Shown here: positions 27,473 through 35,510 of the stretch, piece after piece | Position numbering within the stretch: position 1 is the stretch's first letter | Layout of the letters: the number at the start of each line of letters is the position of its first letter | Assembly: GCA_028287465.1 (NCBI GenBank) | Contig: JAQBPO010000048.1 | Span: 1-54,434, forward strand | DNA length: 54,434 nucleotides | From: Fibrobacterota bacterium | GTDB taxonomy: Bacteria > Fibrobacterota > Fibrobacteria > UBA11236 | Reading direction: 5' to 3' | Position numbers and translations under genes: made by a program | Notes under the pieces: generated by a model | What the model was told of the DNA's origin: nothing | Databases searched by the model: none | Seen by the model: only the letters and a program-made list of their open reading frames with translations

Positions 27473-28491
27473 TGGGGACCGCGAACCAGCCGGATCCCGG
27501 TTCCGGGAAGAAGGAGGCTAAGCCGATCAAGATCTGCTTCGTCCTTTCCTCCATCGGCGGACCGCGCATGCTTTCGCAACTCTTCGCGGGCCATATCAAG
27601 GACGACGTGGCCTACCTGGTGATCCAGCGCATGGCCGGCGCGGGCCTGCTGGACGTGCTCGTGGAGTGCCTGCGCGAAGAGGTCAACATCAAGACCCTGG
27701 TGGCCGGCCACACCCTCCAATTGCAACCGGGCGCGATCCACTTCCTCCCGAACGAACGCAACTACGTTTTCGAAGGCGACAAACTGATCGCCGCGGACGT
27801 TCCGGGCAAGGTCAGGCTGAGCCTGGACCTCCTGTTCACGGGGGCCGCGGCGCTTTCCAATCCCTGCGCGGTGGTGGTCCTTTCCGGGATGCTCACGGAC
27901 GAGGACGGCCTCGCGGGACTCGCCAAGCTATCGGCCAAGGGGGTGCCGATCCTGGGGACCCTGGAAAGCAATACGCCCGTGTTCGACATGATCGAGCAGA
28001 TCCGCGCCAAGGGCCTGATGGGAGAGCTGTACCCGCCCAAATACCTCCTGGAGCACCTGAGCTTCCAGGCGAACGGCAATGGGAATGGGAACGGGAACGG
28101 GATCAGCCGCGCCGGCGGGGATCGCATCCGCGTCCTGGTCGCCGACGACGAGGAAAAGATCCGCTCCATGGTCGGGGACATGCTCCGCCTGCAAGGCATC
28201 GCCGCGGAATTCGCCGGCGACGGCCTGGACGCCTTGCGCAAGATCCAGAAGGGCAAATACGACGCCCTCATCCTCGACCTCAGCATGCCCGAGATGGACG
28301 GCTTGCGGACCCTGGAAGCGCTCAAGACCATCGATCCGACCTTGCCCATAGTGGTCGTGACGGGAACGGATGATCCGGCCAAGATCCAGGCGGTGAAGGG
28401 GTTCAACGTGCTGGGGGTCCTGCAGAAGCCCTTCGCCTGGGAAAAGCTCAAGAAGCTGCTCCCGCAATTCAGGCAAGACGCCCAGAAATGA
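27472..28491 (+). CDS. CheB-like methylesterase domain followed by receiver domain (reversed order)
   Basis: A 339-residue signalling protein whose start overlaps the fumarase stop by one base (TGATG). The first ~185 residues resemble the CheB catalytic domain: ICFVLSSIGGP corresponds to the nucleophile segment GASTGG, YLVIQRMAGAG to VVQHMPAG, and VVVLSGMLTDEDG to LTGMGNDG. The Ser and Asp seem kept, but the catalytic His aligns with Arg, so esterase activity is doubtful. After a Gly-Asn linker (about 201-210) comes a receiver: VLVADDEEKIRSMVGDML, ALILDLSMPEMDG, VVVTGTDD and LQKPFAW, with all key residues. Normal CheB has receiver first. No other chemotaxis genes are in the window. Confidence 0.82.
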   Translation: MGTANQPDPGSGKKEAKPIKICFVLSSIGGPRMLSQLFAGHIKDDVAYLVIQRMAGAGLLDVLVECLREEVNIKTLVAGHTLQLQPGAIHFLPNERNYVFEGDKLIAADVPGKVRLSLDLLFTGAAALSNPCAVVVLSGMLTDEDGLAGLAKLSAKGVPILGTLESNTPVFDMIEQIRAKGLMGELYPPKYLLEHLSFQANGNGNGNGNGISRAGGDRIRVLVADDEEKIRSMVGDMLRLQGIAAEFAGDGLDALRKIQKGKYDALILDLSMPEMDGLRTLEALKTIDPTLPIVVVTGTDDPAKIQAVKGFNVLGVLQKPFAWEKLKKLLPQFRQDAQK

Positions 28492-28526
28492 AAATGGCCG
28501 GTGTTACCCGGCCTTCATCGATTCGG

Positions 28527-28563
28527 GACCGGAAGGAGCGTCATCGCTCCACCGGTCATTTTC
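28527..28563 (+). terminator. Nested hairpin terminator after the CheB-like gene
   Basis: GACCGG pairs with CCGGTC, and inside it GGAGCG with CGCTCC, making a long interrupted stem (28527-28557) followed by ATTTTC. A second shorter stem, GGCCGG-n6-CCGGCC, precedes it at about 28496-28513. It lies between the convergent genes ending at 28491 and 28573. Confidence 0.55.
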
Positions 28564-28572
28564 AAACGTAAA

Positions 28573-28953
28573 TCAGCGTGTCGAGGCGAAGGAACGGGTC
28601 TTCCGCTTTTGCATGCGGATGAAGTTCGCCCTGCGGAAATCGTTGCGATGCTCCAGGCAGTACCTGGGATACACGAACTGTTTCGGGAACACCTTCACGA
28701 TGTACTTGTTCTCGCATCCGTAGAGGCAGCAGCAGAACTCGAGGTCCAGCACTTCCGTGTAGTTGTGCTTGAACACCATGTTCTTGACGTCGACGCTCTC
28801 GAATTCCTTCTTGTGCTTCGCGCGCTGCTTGATGTCCCGGTGGAGTTCGCAATACTTCGCGATGGGATGGCCCCAGAACTCCCTTCCGCATCCGGGTTCC
28901 TGGCAAATCTTAAGTTTGATCCGCTTCTTTTTTTTGTACTTAGGCAGTTGCAT
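28573..28953 (-). CDS. Small double zinc-finger-like protein, unknown function
   Basis: A 126-residue basic protein, not assigned. Two similar Cys/His modules are visible: C17-x4-C22-x12-C35-x2-H38 and C75-x4-C80-x18-C99-x2-H102 (with extra C74 and C76), separated by a Lys/Glu-rich helix. Each resembles a treble-clef or zinc-ribbon half and could bind zinc. The N-terminus is extremely Lys-rich (KYKKKKRIKLK), suggesting nucleic-acid or ribosome contact (inference). The ATG at 28953 follows AGGA. It converges on the CheB-like gene. Confidence 0.72.
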   Translation of the reverse strand: MQLPKYKKKKRIKLKICQEPGCGREFWGHPIAKYCELHRDIKQRAKHKKEFESVDVKNMVFKHNYTEVLDLEFCCCLYGCENKYIVKVFPKQFVYPRYCLEHRNDFRRANFIRMQKRKTRSFASTR

Positions 28954-29219
28954 GTGGGCGGGTCCTAATGTTGGTAAAGGGCATACGGTCCCCTTGTGAA
29001 GGTAAAAGATAATAAATCTGGAAGAAATTTCAACCCGTTTCGACAGGTGTTACCTTTATTTGACTTTTTGTAGGCGAATTCTTTGTAGATTCGCCAAATA
29101 TATTTTTGCCACCCTCCTTGAGCTTTTTGGGAAATCGCCCGGACGGTTCCAGAACGCGGTATTTTTCCGGGTTCAACTTTTAGGGGCGCCATATTGATCC
29201 AGGACTATACTTAGGATCC
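28954..29219. other. AT-rich divergent intergenic region with an inverted repeat
   Basis: This 266-base gap separates the zinc-finger-like gene (minus) from the S41 protease gene (plus) and is notably AT-rich compared with its surroundings. GGCGAAT (29073-29079) pairs with ATTCGCC (29089-29095) around a 9-base loop, just after a TTGACT (29060-29065) that might be a -35 box. No -10 of good quality follows at standard spacing. Probably the promoter region for both genes. Confidence 0.45.
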
Positions 29220-30770
29220 ATGCCCGACTCCCGTTTCCCGTTCCATTCCGCCGCCGCCTTCGGCCTGGCCGCCGGCATCCTCGCCGGATGCATCTTCGAC
29301 TCCAAATATCCGGATTCGAACGAGCCTATGCAAACATATAAAGCCAGGAATCTGGATACCCTCCTGTCCGCCGGCGCGAAACCCGATACGGTGGTTCCCC
29401 TGTTCCAGCCGATTCTGGACCCGTCCATCAAGGACGGCGCCAGCACCGCTCCGGAGGCCTTGGCGCCCGTCAACGTCAAGGACCACTCCCTGGGCAAGGT
29501 AGTGCAATACCGGGTCACGCGCCAGCGCTTCGGGCGATGGAGCGAGGAACTGGAATTCAAATGGAACCTGTTCCTGCTCAAATCCAACTTCCTGTTCCCC
29601 GCCGGCCTGCCCGATACCGCCGGTATGGCCTGGAAGACCCCGACGCTCTACGAAAAAGTGCATCTCGAGGACGCCTTCACGAATTATTTCGACAGCATCG
29701 CCGCGCCCGCCATCTGGACCCGGATCAACACGTCCACCAAGCCCGGCGCCATCGGCGTGGCGGTGAAACTGACCCAGGGAGGCGATTCCGTCCTCATCCA
29801 GCAGGTGGTGGCGAATTCGCCCGCCGGGCGCGCCGGTCTCATGGCGGGCATGTACATCCTCGCCGTCAACGATTCGGCGACGGTGGGCGATTCCGCCTTG
29901 GAGCGCTTCCAGCGCTTCAGCGGCGGGGATTCCGGATCGGCCGTGAAGCTCTCCGTCACCGGACCCAAGGGCCCGGCCGCCTACAACCTGGTCCGCGAAC
30001 CGGTCGCCTTCCCCACGGTCATGATCGACTCCATCCAGGGGGTCGGATACATCTCGATCAACGGGTTCACTCCCAACACCCTGGAATCGAAATCGACCTA
30101 CTCCGAATTCCACGAGGCCCTGATCGCGACGCGGAAATTCCCCTCGACCATCATCGATCTGCGCGACAACGGAGGCGGGTCCCTGGACGTGGCGCTCAGG
30201 ATGTGCGACGAGATCGTCCCCCAGGACATCGTGATCATCCGCCAATTGCAGCGCCGCTACGAGGAGGCCAACCACGCCCCCATGGAATCGGAGATCGCGG
30301 CGCTGGGAAGCGCGGGAGGGGCGGGCGAAAAGGGGGCCGACGGCAAGGCCCGGAAATACCTGCTGCTGGGCAACGGCCACAGCGCGAGCGCCTCGGAAAT
30401 CTTCCTGGTGGCGGTCAAGGAAGGCGCCGGGGCGCCTTTGATGGGGATCAGGACCTACGGCAAGGGCGTCGGCCAGACGGTCCGTACGACGCCCGCCAAC
30501 GGCCTGGCTCTGGTCACCTTCCTCAAATTCACCAGCCGCGGCAACCTCGATTACCACAAGCATGGCCTGGAACCGGATTACATCGATTCTTCCGCATCCG
30601 ACGCCTTGCTCGCCCATGCCGCGGAGAAGGCCATGGCTTTGGCCAACGGCCCGATAGCCAAGGTCTCGGCGGCGGCGGGCGCGGATTTGCGTAGGCGGGC
30701 CGCGGCGGTGGAATGGAACCGCAGGGAAGCGGTGAGGCCGGGAGTGACGGAGTTGGAGGCGATGCCCTGA
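29220..30770 (+). CDS. S41-family peptidase lipoprotein with PDZ domain
   Basis: A 516-residue C-terminal-processing-type protease anchored as a lipoprotein (LAGC, Cys24). A PDZ-like domain lies around 180-260 with the carboxylate-binding stretch AGRAGLMAGMYILAVND. The S41 core starts at YISINGFT. IIDLRDNGGGSLDVALRMCD is the conserved strand-loop, S390 in HSASASE is the predicted nucleophile and K415 in TYGKGVGQT is the general base, the same 25-residue spacing as in plant D1 protease. The ATG follows AGGATCC. It should act in the periplasm on unknown substrates. Confidence 0.9.
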   Translation: MPDSRFPFHSAAAFGLAAGILAGCIFDSKYPDSNEPMQTYKARNLDTLLSAGAKPDTVVPLFQPILDPSIKDGASTAPEALAPVNVKDHSLGKVVQYRVTRQRFGRWSEELEFKWNLFLLKSNFLFPAGLPDTAGMAWKTPTLYEKVHLEDAFTNYFDSIAAPAIWTRINTSTKPGAIGVAVKLTQGGDSVLIQQVVANSPAGRAGLMAGMYILAVNDSATVGDSALERFQRFSGGDSGSAVKLSVTGPKGPAAYNLVREPVAFPTVMIDSIQGVGYISINGFTPNTLESKSTYSEFHEALIATRKFPSTIIDLRDNGGGSLDVALRMCDEIVPQDIVIIRQLQRRYEEANHAPMESEIAALGSAGGAGEKGADGKARKYLLLGNGHSASASEIFLVAVKEGAGAPLMGIRTYGKGVGQTVRTTPANGLALVTFLKFTSRGNLDYHKHGLEPDYIDSSASDALLAHAAEKAMALANGPIAKVSAAAGADLRRRAAAVEWNRREAVRPGVTELEAMP

Positions 30771-30838
30771 GAGCGGAGAGCGGCATCCCGCTCCAGAGGT
30801 GATATCCCTACCGCTTCCCTCGCTTCAAGCCCCCGCCA

Positions 30839-31999
30839 TCATGCTCCGCCCAGCTTTTCTTCGATGATCGACAGGAACAACCGGATCCCCGTTTCCAGCG
30901 CTTCGTCATTGAAGTCGAACCTGGGATTGTGCAGGGAACCGCGCGCGTTACCAAGGCCGAGCCACAGGTAGGCCCCCGGGCAATTCTCCAGGAAGAACGG
31001 GAAATCCTCGCCGGCCATGCTGGGCCTGGGCTCCACGCATCTGGCGGCACCGAAGGCGCGGACCGCAGCGCGGCGCGCCAAGGCGGCCATTTCCGGATCG
31101 TTCAAGGTGGCCGGGCAGCCTTCCACCCATTCCAGGCGGGCCTCCAGGCCCAGGGCGGCGCAAACGTTCCGGGACAAGTTCTCCAGGCCCGTCCTCAGCC
31201 TTTCGCGCACGGCCGGGCTGTGCGATCGCACGGTCCCGCGCAACAGGCATTCTTCCGGGATGACATTGAAGGTCCTGCCCGCCTGGATCTGGCCGAACGT
31301 CACAACGGCGGAGTCCAGCGGATCGGTGGATCGGCTGACGAGGGACTGCGCGGCGACGACGAGTTGCGAGGCGGCGAAGATGGGATCGAGGGTCGAGTGG
31401 GGCTGGGCCCCGTGGCCTCCCCTGCCGATCACGGCGATCTCGAAATTGTCGACGGATGCCATCACCGCGCCGCCATGGACGCCGACGGTCCCCAGGGGCA
31501 GATCCGGCCACCCATGCAAGCCGAAAACGGCTTCCACCTTCGGCGATTCGAGCGCGCCATCGAGCACCATCTGCTTGGCGCCGTTGCCGGCCTCCTCGGC
31601 AGGCTGGAAGAGGAACTTGATGTCCACGGCGTAGGCCTTGCCTTCGCGCGCGAGGTGCTTCGCCAGGCCCAGCAGGATGCCGGTATGCCCATCATGGCCG
31701 CAGGCATGCATGACCTGGGATTTCGAGGCCCAAGGCAACCCGGAGGTTTCCTCGAGGGGCAGAGCGTCCATGTCCGCGCGGAAAGCGATGCTGCGGGTCC
31801 GGTCGCGGCCAGGCCAGAGGCCGGCCACCGCGGTGCTGCCCGGGAAGGTCCGGATCTCGATTCCGGCGGCCTTGAGTTCGGAGAGGATCAGTTCCCTTGT
31901 GCGGTGCTCCTGGTTGGAGAGCTCCGGTTCGCGGTGGATGCGGCGCCTGATGGCGGCGCAGTCCTTCAGGATGTCTTCGGCGATTCCGGTGCTGGCCAT
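30839..31999 (-). CDS. M20 family amidohydrolase (hippurate hydrolase/N-acyl amino acid type)
   Basis: A 386-residue cytoplasmic metallohydrolase removing acyl groups from amino acids or related amides. Metal-binding segments: FRADMDALPLEE, MHACGHDGHTG, FLFQPAEEAGNGAKQM, the bridging region GLHGWPDLPLGT and the late PSMAGEDFPFF with the final ligand context LHNPRFDFND. The dimerisation lid begins near VDNFEIAVIGRGGHGAQPH. The ATG at 31999 is preferred over 32020 because GGAAGGAAC precedes it. Substrate unknown; length is standard. Confidence 0.93.
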   Translation of the reverse strand: MASTGIAEDILKDCAAIRRRIHREPELSNQEHRTRELILSELKAAGIEIRTFPGSTAVAGLWPGRDRTRSIAFRADMDALPLEETSGLPWASKSQVMHACGHDGHTGILLGLAKHLAREGKAYAVDIKFLFQPAEEAGNGAKQMVLDGALESPKVEAVFGLHGWPDLPLGTVGVHGGAVMASVDNFEIAVIGRGGHGAQPHSTLDPIFAASQLVVAAQSLVSRSTDPLDSAVVTFGQIQAGRTFNVIPEECLLRGTVRSHSPAVRERLRTGLENLSRNVCAALGLEARLEWVEGCPATLNDPEMAALARRAAVRAFGAARCVEPRPSMAGEDFPFFLENCPGAYLWLGLGNARGSLHNPRFDFNDEALETGIRLFLSIIEEKLGGA

Positions 32000-32048
32000 A
32001 TCCGTTCCTTCCGCCTTCATGTCTCCGCCGCTTCCATGTCCGTCCGCC

Positions 32049-32972
32049 TCAGGTCCCGGGCGCCCATACGTCGCCGGTGATGGCCAGGTTCAGATCGGGC
32101 AGGAAGAATTCCATGGGATCGATCTTGGCGTTCCGCACGGAAAGCTCGTAATGGAGGTGGACGCCGGTCGCCACGCCCGTCATGCCCATGGTTCCGATGG
32201 TCTGTCCGCGGATCACCTTCTGCCCGCTCCGCACGTTCACGTCCTGGAGGTGGGCGTAGAAGGTTTCCACGCCGCGGCCATGGTCGATGCGCACGCAGTT
32301 GCCCCAGAGGAGATCCTTCTGAGCCGCCGAAACGGTGCCGCCTCCCGCCGCGAAGATGGGCGCTCCGGCCTGCTGCGAGAAGTCGACGCCGGCGTGCAAG
32401 GCCTTGCGGCCGGTGAAAGGATCGGGACTGTAGCCGAACTCGCGCGTGGGGATGGCCTCGCGCGAGACCGGGGGCGTGGTGGGCAGGCCTTCCACCAGGG
32501 CGGCGTGCTCGCTCAGCAGGTCCAAGGTCGAGTCCAGGGAGCGCGAGATGGATCGGGCGCGGACCAGGGACGCCGATACGTCCGTCTTCATCGGCTTCAT
32601 GCCGTGGAAGAAGGAAAAGAGGCTGGAGGACTTGTGCTGCTTTTCGCCTTCCATGTAATCGACGCCGGAAAGCATGAGGGCGTTGATCTTCTGCTCTTCC
32701 AGCCGCCCGAGCTCCCCGTGCAGGCTGTGGAGATCCTGATCCAGCTTGCCCACGCGATCCTCCAGGGCGCCGTTCTCCTGTCCGAGCTTGTTGCGGATGG
32801 CCTTGGTTTCCATGGGTTCATGCAGAGCGCCGGAAAGCGCCAGCCACATGCCCAGGACGGAGAGGGGAACGATGACGCAGGCGGTCAGGATCCCCAGCCG
32901 GCGCGAGAGGGCGACGACCTTGACGCGGGAAGTGTCCTTGGGGTAGAAGCTGATGCGGAACTTCTTGTCCAT
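32049..32972 (-). CDS. M23 (LytM) peptidase, membrane-anchored
   Basis: A 307-residue peptidase or divisome-type factor. After a basic N-terminus a single transmembrane helix (about 24-46) leads into a coiled-coil region (about 55-95) rich in Glu, Lys and Leu. The C-terminal M23 domain has LHAGVDFS (His and Asp ligands), YAHLQDVNVRSGQ and HLHYEL (final His ligand), so all zinc ligands are kept and it may be catalytically active on peptidoglycan cross-links. It may be cotranscribed with the M20 gene, whose start at 31999 lies 49 bases after this gene's stop. Confidence 0.92.
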   Translation of the reverse strand: MDKKFRISFYPKDTSRVKVVALSRRLGILTACVIVPLSVLGMWLALSGALHEPMETKAIRNKLGQENGALEDRVGKLDQDLHSLHGELGRLEEQKINALMLSGVDYMEGEKQHKSSSLFSFFHGMKPMKTDVSASLVRARSISRSLDSTLDLLSEHAALVEGLPTTPPVSREAIPTREFGYSPDPFTGRKALHAGVDFSQQAGAPIFAAGGGTVSAAQKDLLWGNCVRIDHGRGVETFYAHLQDVNVRSGQKVIRGQTIGTMGMTGVATGVHLHYELSVRNAKIDPMEFFLPDLNLAITGDVWAPGT

Positions 32973-33051
32973 GCCTTCCGGCCGGGGCGACCGCTTGGCG
33001 CGGAGGGAACCCGACCGCTCCTGTCTTCCTTAATTACCCGATACCGGGTCC

Positions 33052-33363
33052 TTACCTGACGGGGCGCTTCTGGGCCGCGCCCAGTTTCGCCTCGAGGTCG
33101 GCGATGGCCTTCTTGTATTTTTCAATATTACGCTGCATGTCCGCAACCCCCGGACGCATGGGGAACCGATCGATGGATTCCTCCAGAAGCGAGATATGCG
33201 CTTCCTTGCCCAGCTCGGTGAACTCCCGGGCCAGCTTGCGACGCTCCGCCATCAAATCCAGATGCAGCTTGCCGGTCCTGGCCGCGTCCTCGATCTTGGT
33301 CGCGGAGGTATGCGCCCCGGCCAAGACCGATTTCTTCAATTTTTCAAGAAAACTGTCGGTCAT
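33052..33363 (-). CDS. Small coiled-coil protein, unknown
   Basis: A 103-residue hydrophilic, helical protein without signal or membrane segment. The sequence has heptad-like Leu/Ala/Lys pattern through most of its length, including FLEKLKKSVLAGAH and a C-terminal IADLEAKLGAAQK. It resembles phasin/YtxH-type accessory helical proteins, without a firm family match. It lies 79 bases upstream of the M23 gene on the same strand. The following gap to 33630 (267 bases) holds no gene I can support; a TATATT occurs in it near 33457. Confidence 0.6.
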   Translation of the reverse strand: MTDSFLEKLKKSVLAGAHTSATKIEDAARTGKLHLDLMAERRKLAREFTELGKEAHISLLEESIDRFPMRPGVADMQRNIEKYKKAIADLEAKLGAAQKRPVR

Positions 33364-33630
33364 GTGAATTCCTTCCGGCTGACCGCCCCCTTCCGCCGGA
33401 TTCGGCGGGGCCCGGAAATGGCGATTCCGGTTCCAATGGGGCAGTAACCACGCCTAATATAGTATTCGAGGCCGTCGGGTAGGTTCGGTCCCGTCACCCC
33501 AAAAAGGCCGGGAAGCGGGAATTACGCGGCCCAGGAGGCGGTTAAAAGGGAGGCATGGGCGGGGTGTCGATCGGTAAACGGGGAAACCGCAGGCGGCTGA
33601 AGTCTGGGACCGGGTAGGATAGGCCGAGGG

Positions 33631-33873
33631 TCAGGGCTCTTCCGGGAAGCCGGCATCGTCCGCGATCGGGGATTCCCCATCGGCCATCTCGCGTTCCCGC
33701 TCCGCGCGCAAGGTCTCGGTGATGATGTGCTGGAAGTTGGTCTCGACGAAGTCGAAGATATCGTCCTGGGCGGCCTGGGGATCATCCATAAGGAGCTCCT
33801 GAACGCACAAGGCCGTGGAAATCATGATTTCCTTGACCAGCTCTTCGTCATACATCTTGAGATGCTCTTGCAC
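33631..33873 (-). CDS. Small acidic protein, unknown
   Basis: An 80-residue Asp/Glu-rich helical protein of no recognised family, with a hydrophobic motif LVKEIMISTALCVQELLMDD near its N-terminus. The GTG at 33873 is chosen as start because AAAGGCGG precedes it; an ATG at 33855 is an alternative. The frame is open to 33960, but that upstream part is basic and unlike the rest. It is divergent from lepB across a 304-base gap. Confidence 0.5.
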   Translation of the reverse strand: MQEHLKMYDEELVKEIMISTALCVQELLMDDPQAAQDDIFDFVETNFQHIITETLRAEREREMADGESPIADDAGFPEEP

Positions 33874-34003
33874 AGGACCGCCTTTTTGGTAATGACAGGC
33901 ATGGCACGGGTGCCGCCTTCGGTTGATTATACGAATCACCCGATCGACCGCGCAAGACAAGTCGGCCCCCGGTTTTTATCTTAGTCGACCGGTCGGCCGG
34001 AAG

Positions 34004-34041
34004 TTTTTTCCCAGGGCGCGCTAGCGCCGGACGGGAAAAAA
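34004..34041. other. Nested inverted repeat upstream of lepB
   Basis: TTTTTTCCC (34004-34012) is complementary to GGGAAAAAA (34033-34041), and inside it GGCGC pairs with GCGCC around GCTA (34015-34028). It lies in the 304-base divergent gap 33874-34177, so neither strand uses it as an end-of-gene terminator. It could act as a leader hairpin for lepB or a protein site. The remaining gap shows no small gene I can support. Confidence 0.45.
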
Positions 34042-34177
34042 TTACCGCCTGGATCGGCCCGGCCGAGGTCGCGCGCAAGTAATGGGCGGCCGGACTTGAG
34101 CATCGGTTTGGACTTTTTTCGGATTTTGGGATCGAGAGTACCGGCCGGTACGGACCAGGCAAGCGCAAAGGCGGAAA

Positions 34178-35503
34178 ATGGGCGAGCAGAAAAAAGGGGA
34201 AGGCTCCAACCTCGGCGGGGCCGGCAGGACTTTCGCGAAAGAGATCCTGGTGCCCATCCTCCTGGCCCTGGTGGTCATCCAATTCGTCATCCAGGCCTTC
34301 AAGATCCCATCCGCCTCTATGGAGGATTCCCTGCTCATCGGGGACTTCCTGCTCGGCCTGAAGTTCGTTTATGGATCGCCCATACCCTTTTCGCACAAGA
34401 AGCTTCCCGGCCTCACCGATCCGAAACCGGGCGAGGTCCTCATCTTCAAGTATCCCGGCGATCCGGAATACCCCGAGGGGAACAAGCAGAGGTACCGCTT
34501 CCTGGCGAACCTGTTCCTCTTCGGCAACCTCTATTGGGACAAGGCGCCCGCGGAGGGCCAGCGCCGCCTGGTATGGTACATGCCGAAGGATTTCATCAAG
34601 CGCTGCGTGGCCCAAAGCGGCGAGACCATCACGGTCTCCCATGAGAAGGTCTTCATCGACGGCAAGGAATCGCCGCTGCCCCGCAAGGGCAAGCATAAGG
34701 ATAACCGCGGCTACGATCCGCAACGGGACACCCTCAACTTCCGCCTGCCAGCGCCCGGGGAGACCCTGGACCTGGACACCCTTACCCTCAAGCAGGCGGT
34801 CTGGATCCGCTCCCTGGCCTATCAGGAGCATCCGGACCAGGACGTGCAATTGCAGCTCGACCTGATGAAGGATTCCGCGATCGACAACGACTACATCCTC
34901 CCCTACTTCAACGGGGACCCCGAGAACATGACGCACCGCGCGGTCTACGCCTTGCTGAACCTGCCTTTCGAGCAGAAGTTCCAGGGGAACACCGTCTACT
35001 TCCATTCGGAGAACATCCCCTTCCGGAAATTCCAGGACGCGGCCCGGTACGGATTCCTGCGCACCAACGACCTCCCCGCCTTCCGCACCTACGACGACCG
35101 GGACAGCGCCGCGGTCAAGGCCCAGCGGAGCGCGCGCCGGGTGGAGAACAACGAATACTTCCTCGGCAGTTACCTTGAGTTCATCAACCTGAACATCATA
35201 GGCCAGGGCGAGGAGAGCGGCCATCACCTGGGCATCAAGCCCTCCCTGATCATCGACGGCAAGAAGACGACCAAGTACACGGTCAGGGACAAGTGCTTCT
35301 TCATGATGGGCGACAACCGGGACAACTCTTCGGACAGCCGTTACTGGGGGCTGCTTTCCAAGGATTTCGTGAAGGCCAAGGCCTTCATCATCTATTTCTC
35401 CTTCGAGAACGAGGACGACAGCTTCAAGTTCACCAATCCCTTCTCCTGGCTCCTGATTCCCCAGAAAATCCGGTGGACCCGGATTGGAAAGCTCATTGAC
35501 TAG
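34178..35503 (+). CDS. lepB: Signal peptidase I with large insertions
   Basis: Membrane serine protease (S26) that removes signal peptides of exported proteins. One helix (about 22-41) is followed by IPSASMEDSL with nucleophile S47. The general-base Lys is K141 in FIKRCVAQSGE. The C-terminal box FMMGDNRDNSSDSRYWG is conserved. At 441 residues it is longer than E. coli LepB (324): the region between the Lys box and the final box carries about 150 extra residues (~175-350), rich in charged residues. Long S26 forms occur in FCB bacteria. It is followed 7 bases later by an Ig-like lipoprotein. Confidence 0.94.
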   Translation: MGEQKKGEGSNLGGAGRTFAKEILVPILLALVVIQFVIQAFKIPSASMEDSLLIGDFLLGLKFVYGSPIPFSHKKLPGLTDPKPGEVLIFKYPGDPEYPEGNKQRYRFLANLFLFGNLYWDKAPAEGQRRLVWYMPKDFIKRCVAQSGETITVSHEKVFIDGKESPLPRKGKHKDNRGYDPQRDTLNFRLPAPGETLDLDTLTLKQAVWIRSLAYQEHPDQDVQLQLDLMKDSAIDNDYILPYFNGDPENMTHRAVYALLNLPFEQKFQGNTVYFHSENIPFRKFQDAARYGFLRTNDLPAFRTYDDRDSAAVKAQRSARRVENNEYFLGSYLEFINLNIIGQGEESGHHLGIKPSLIIDGKKTTKYTVRDKCFFMMGDNRDNSSDSRYWGLLSKDFVKAKAFIIYFSFENEDDSFKFTNPFSWLLIPQKIRWTRIGKLID

Positions 35504-35510
35504 GCACCGC

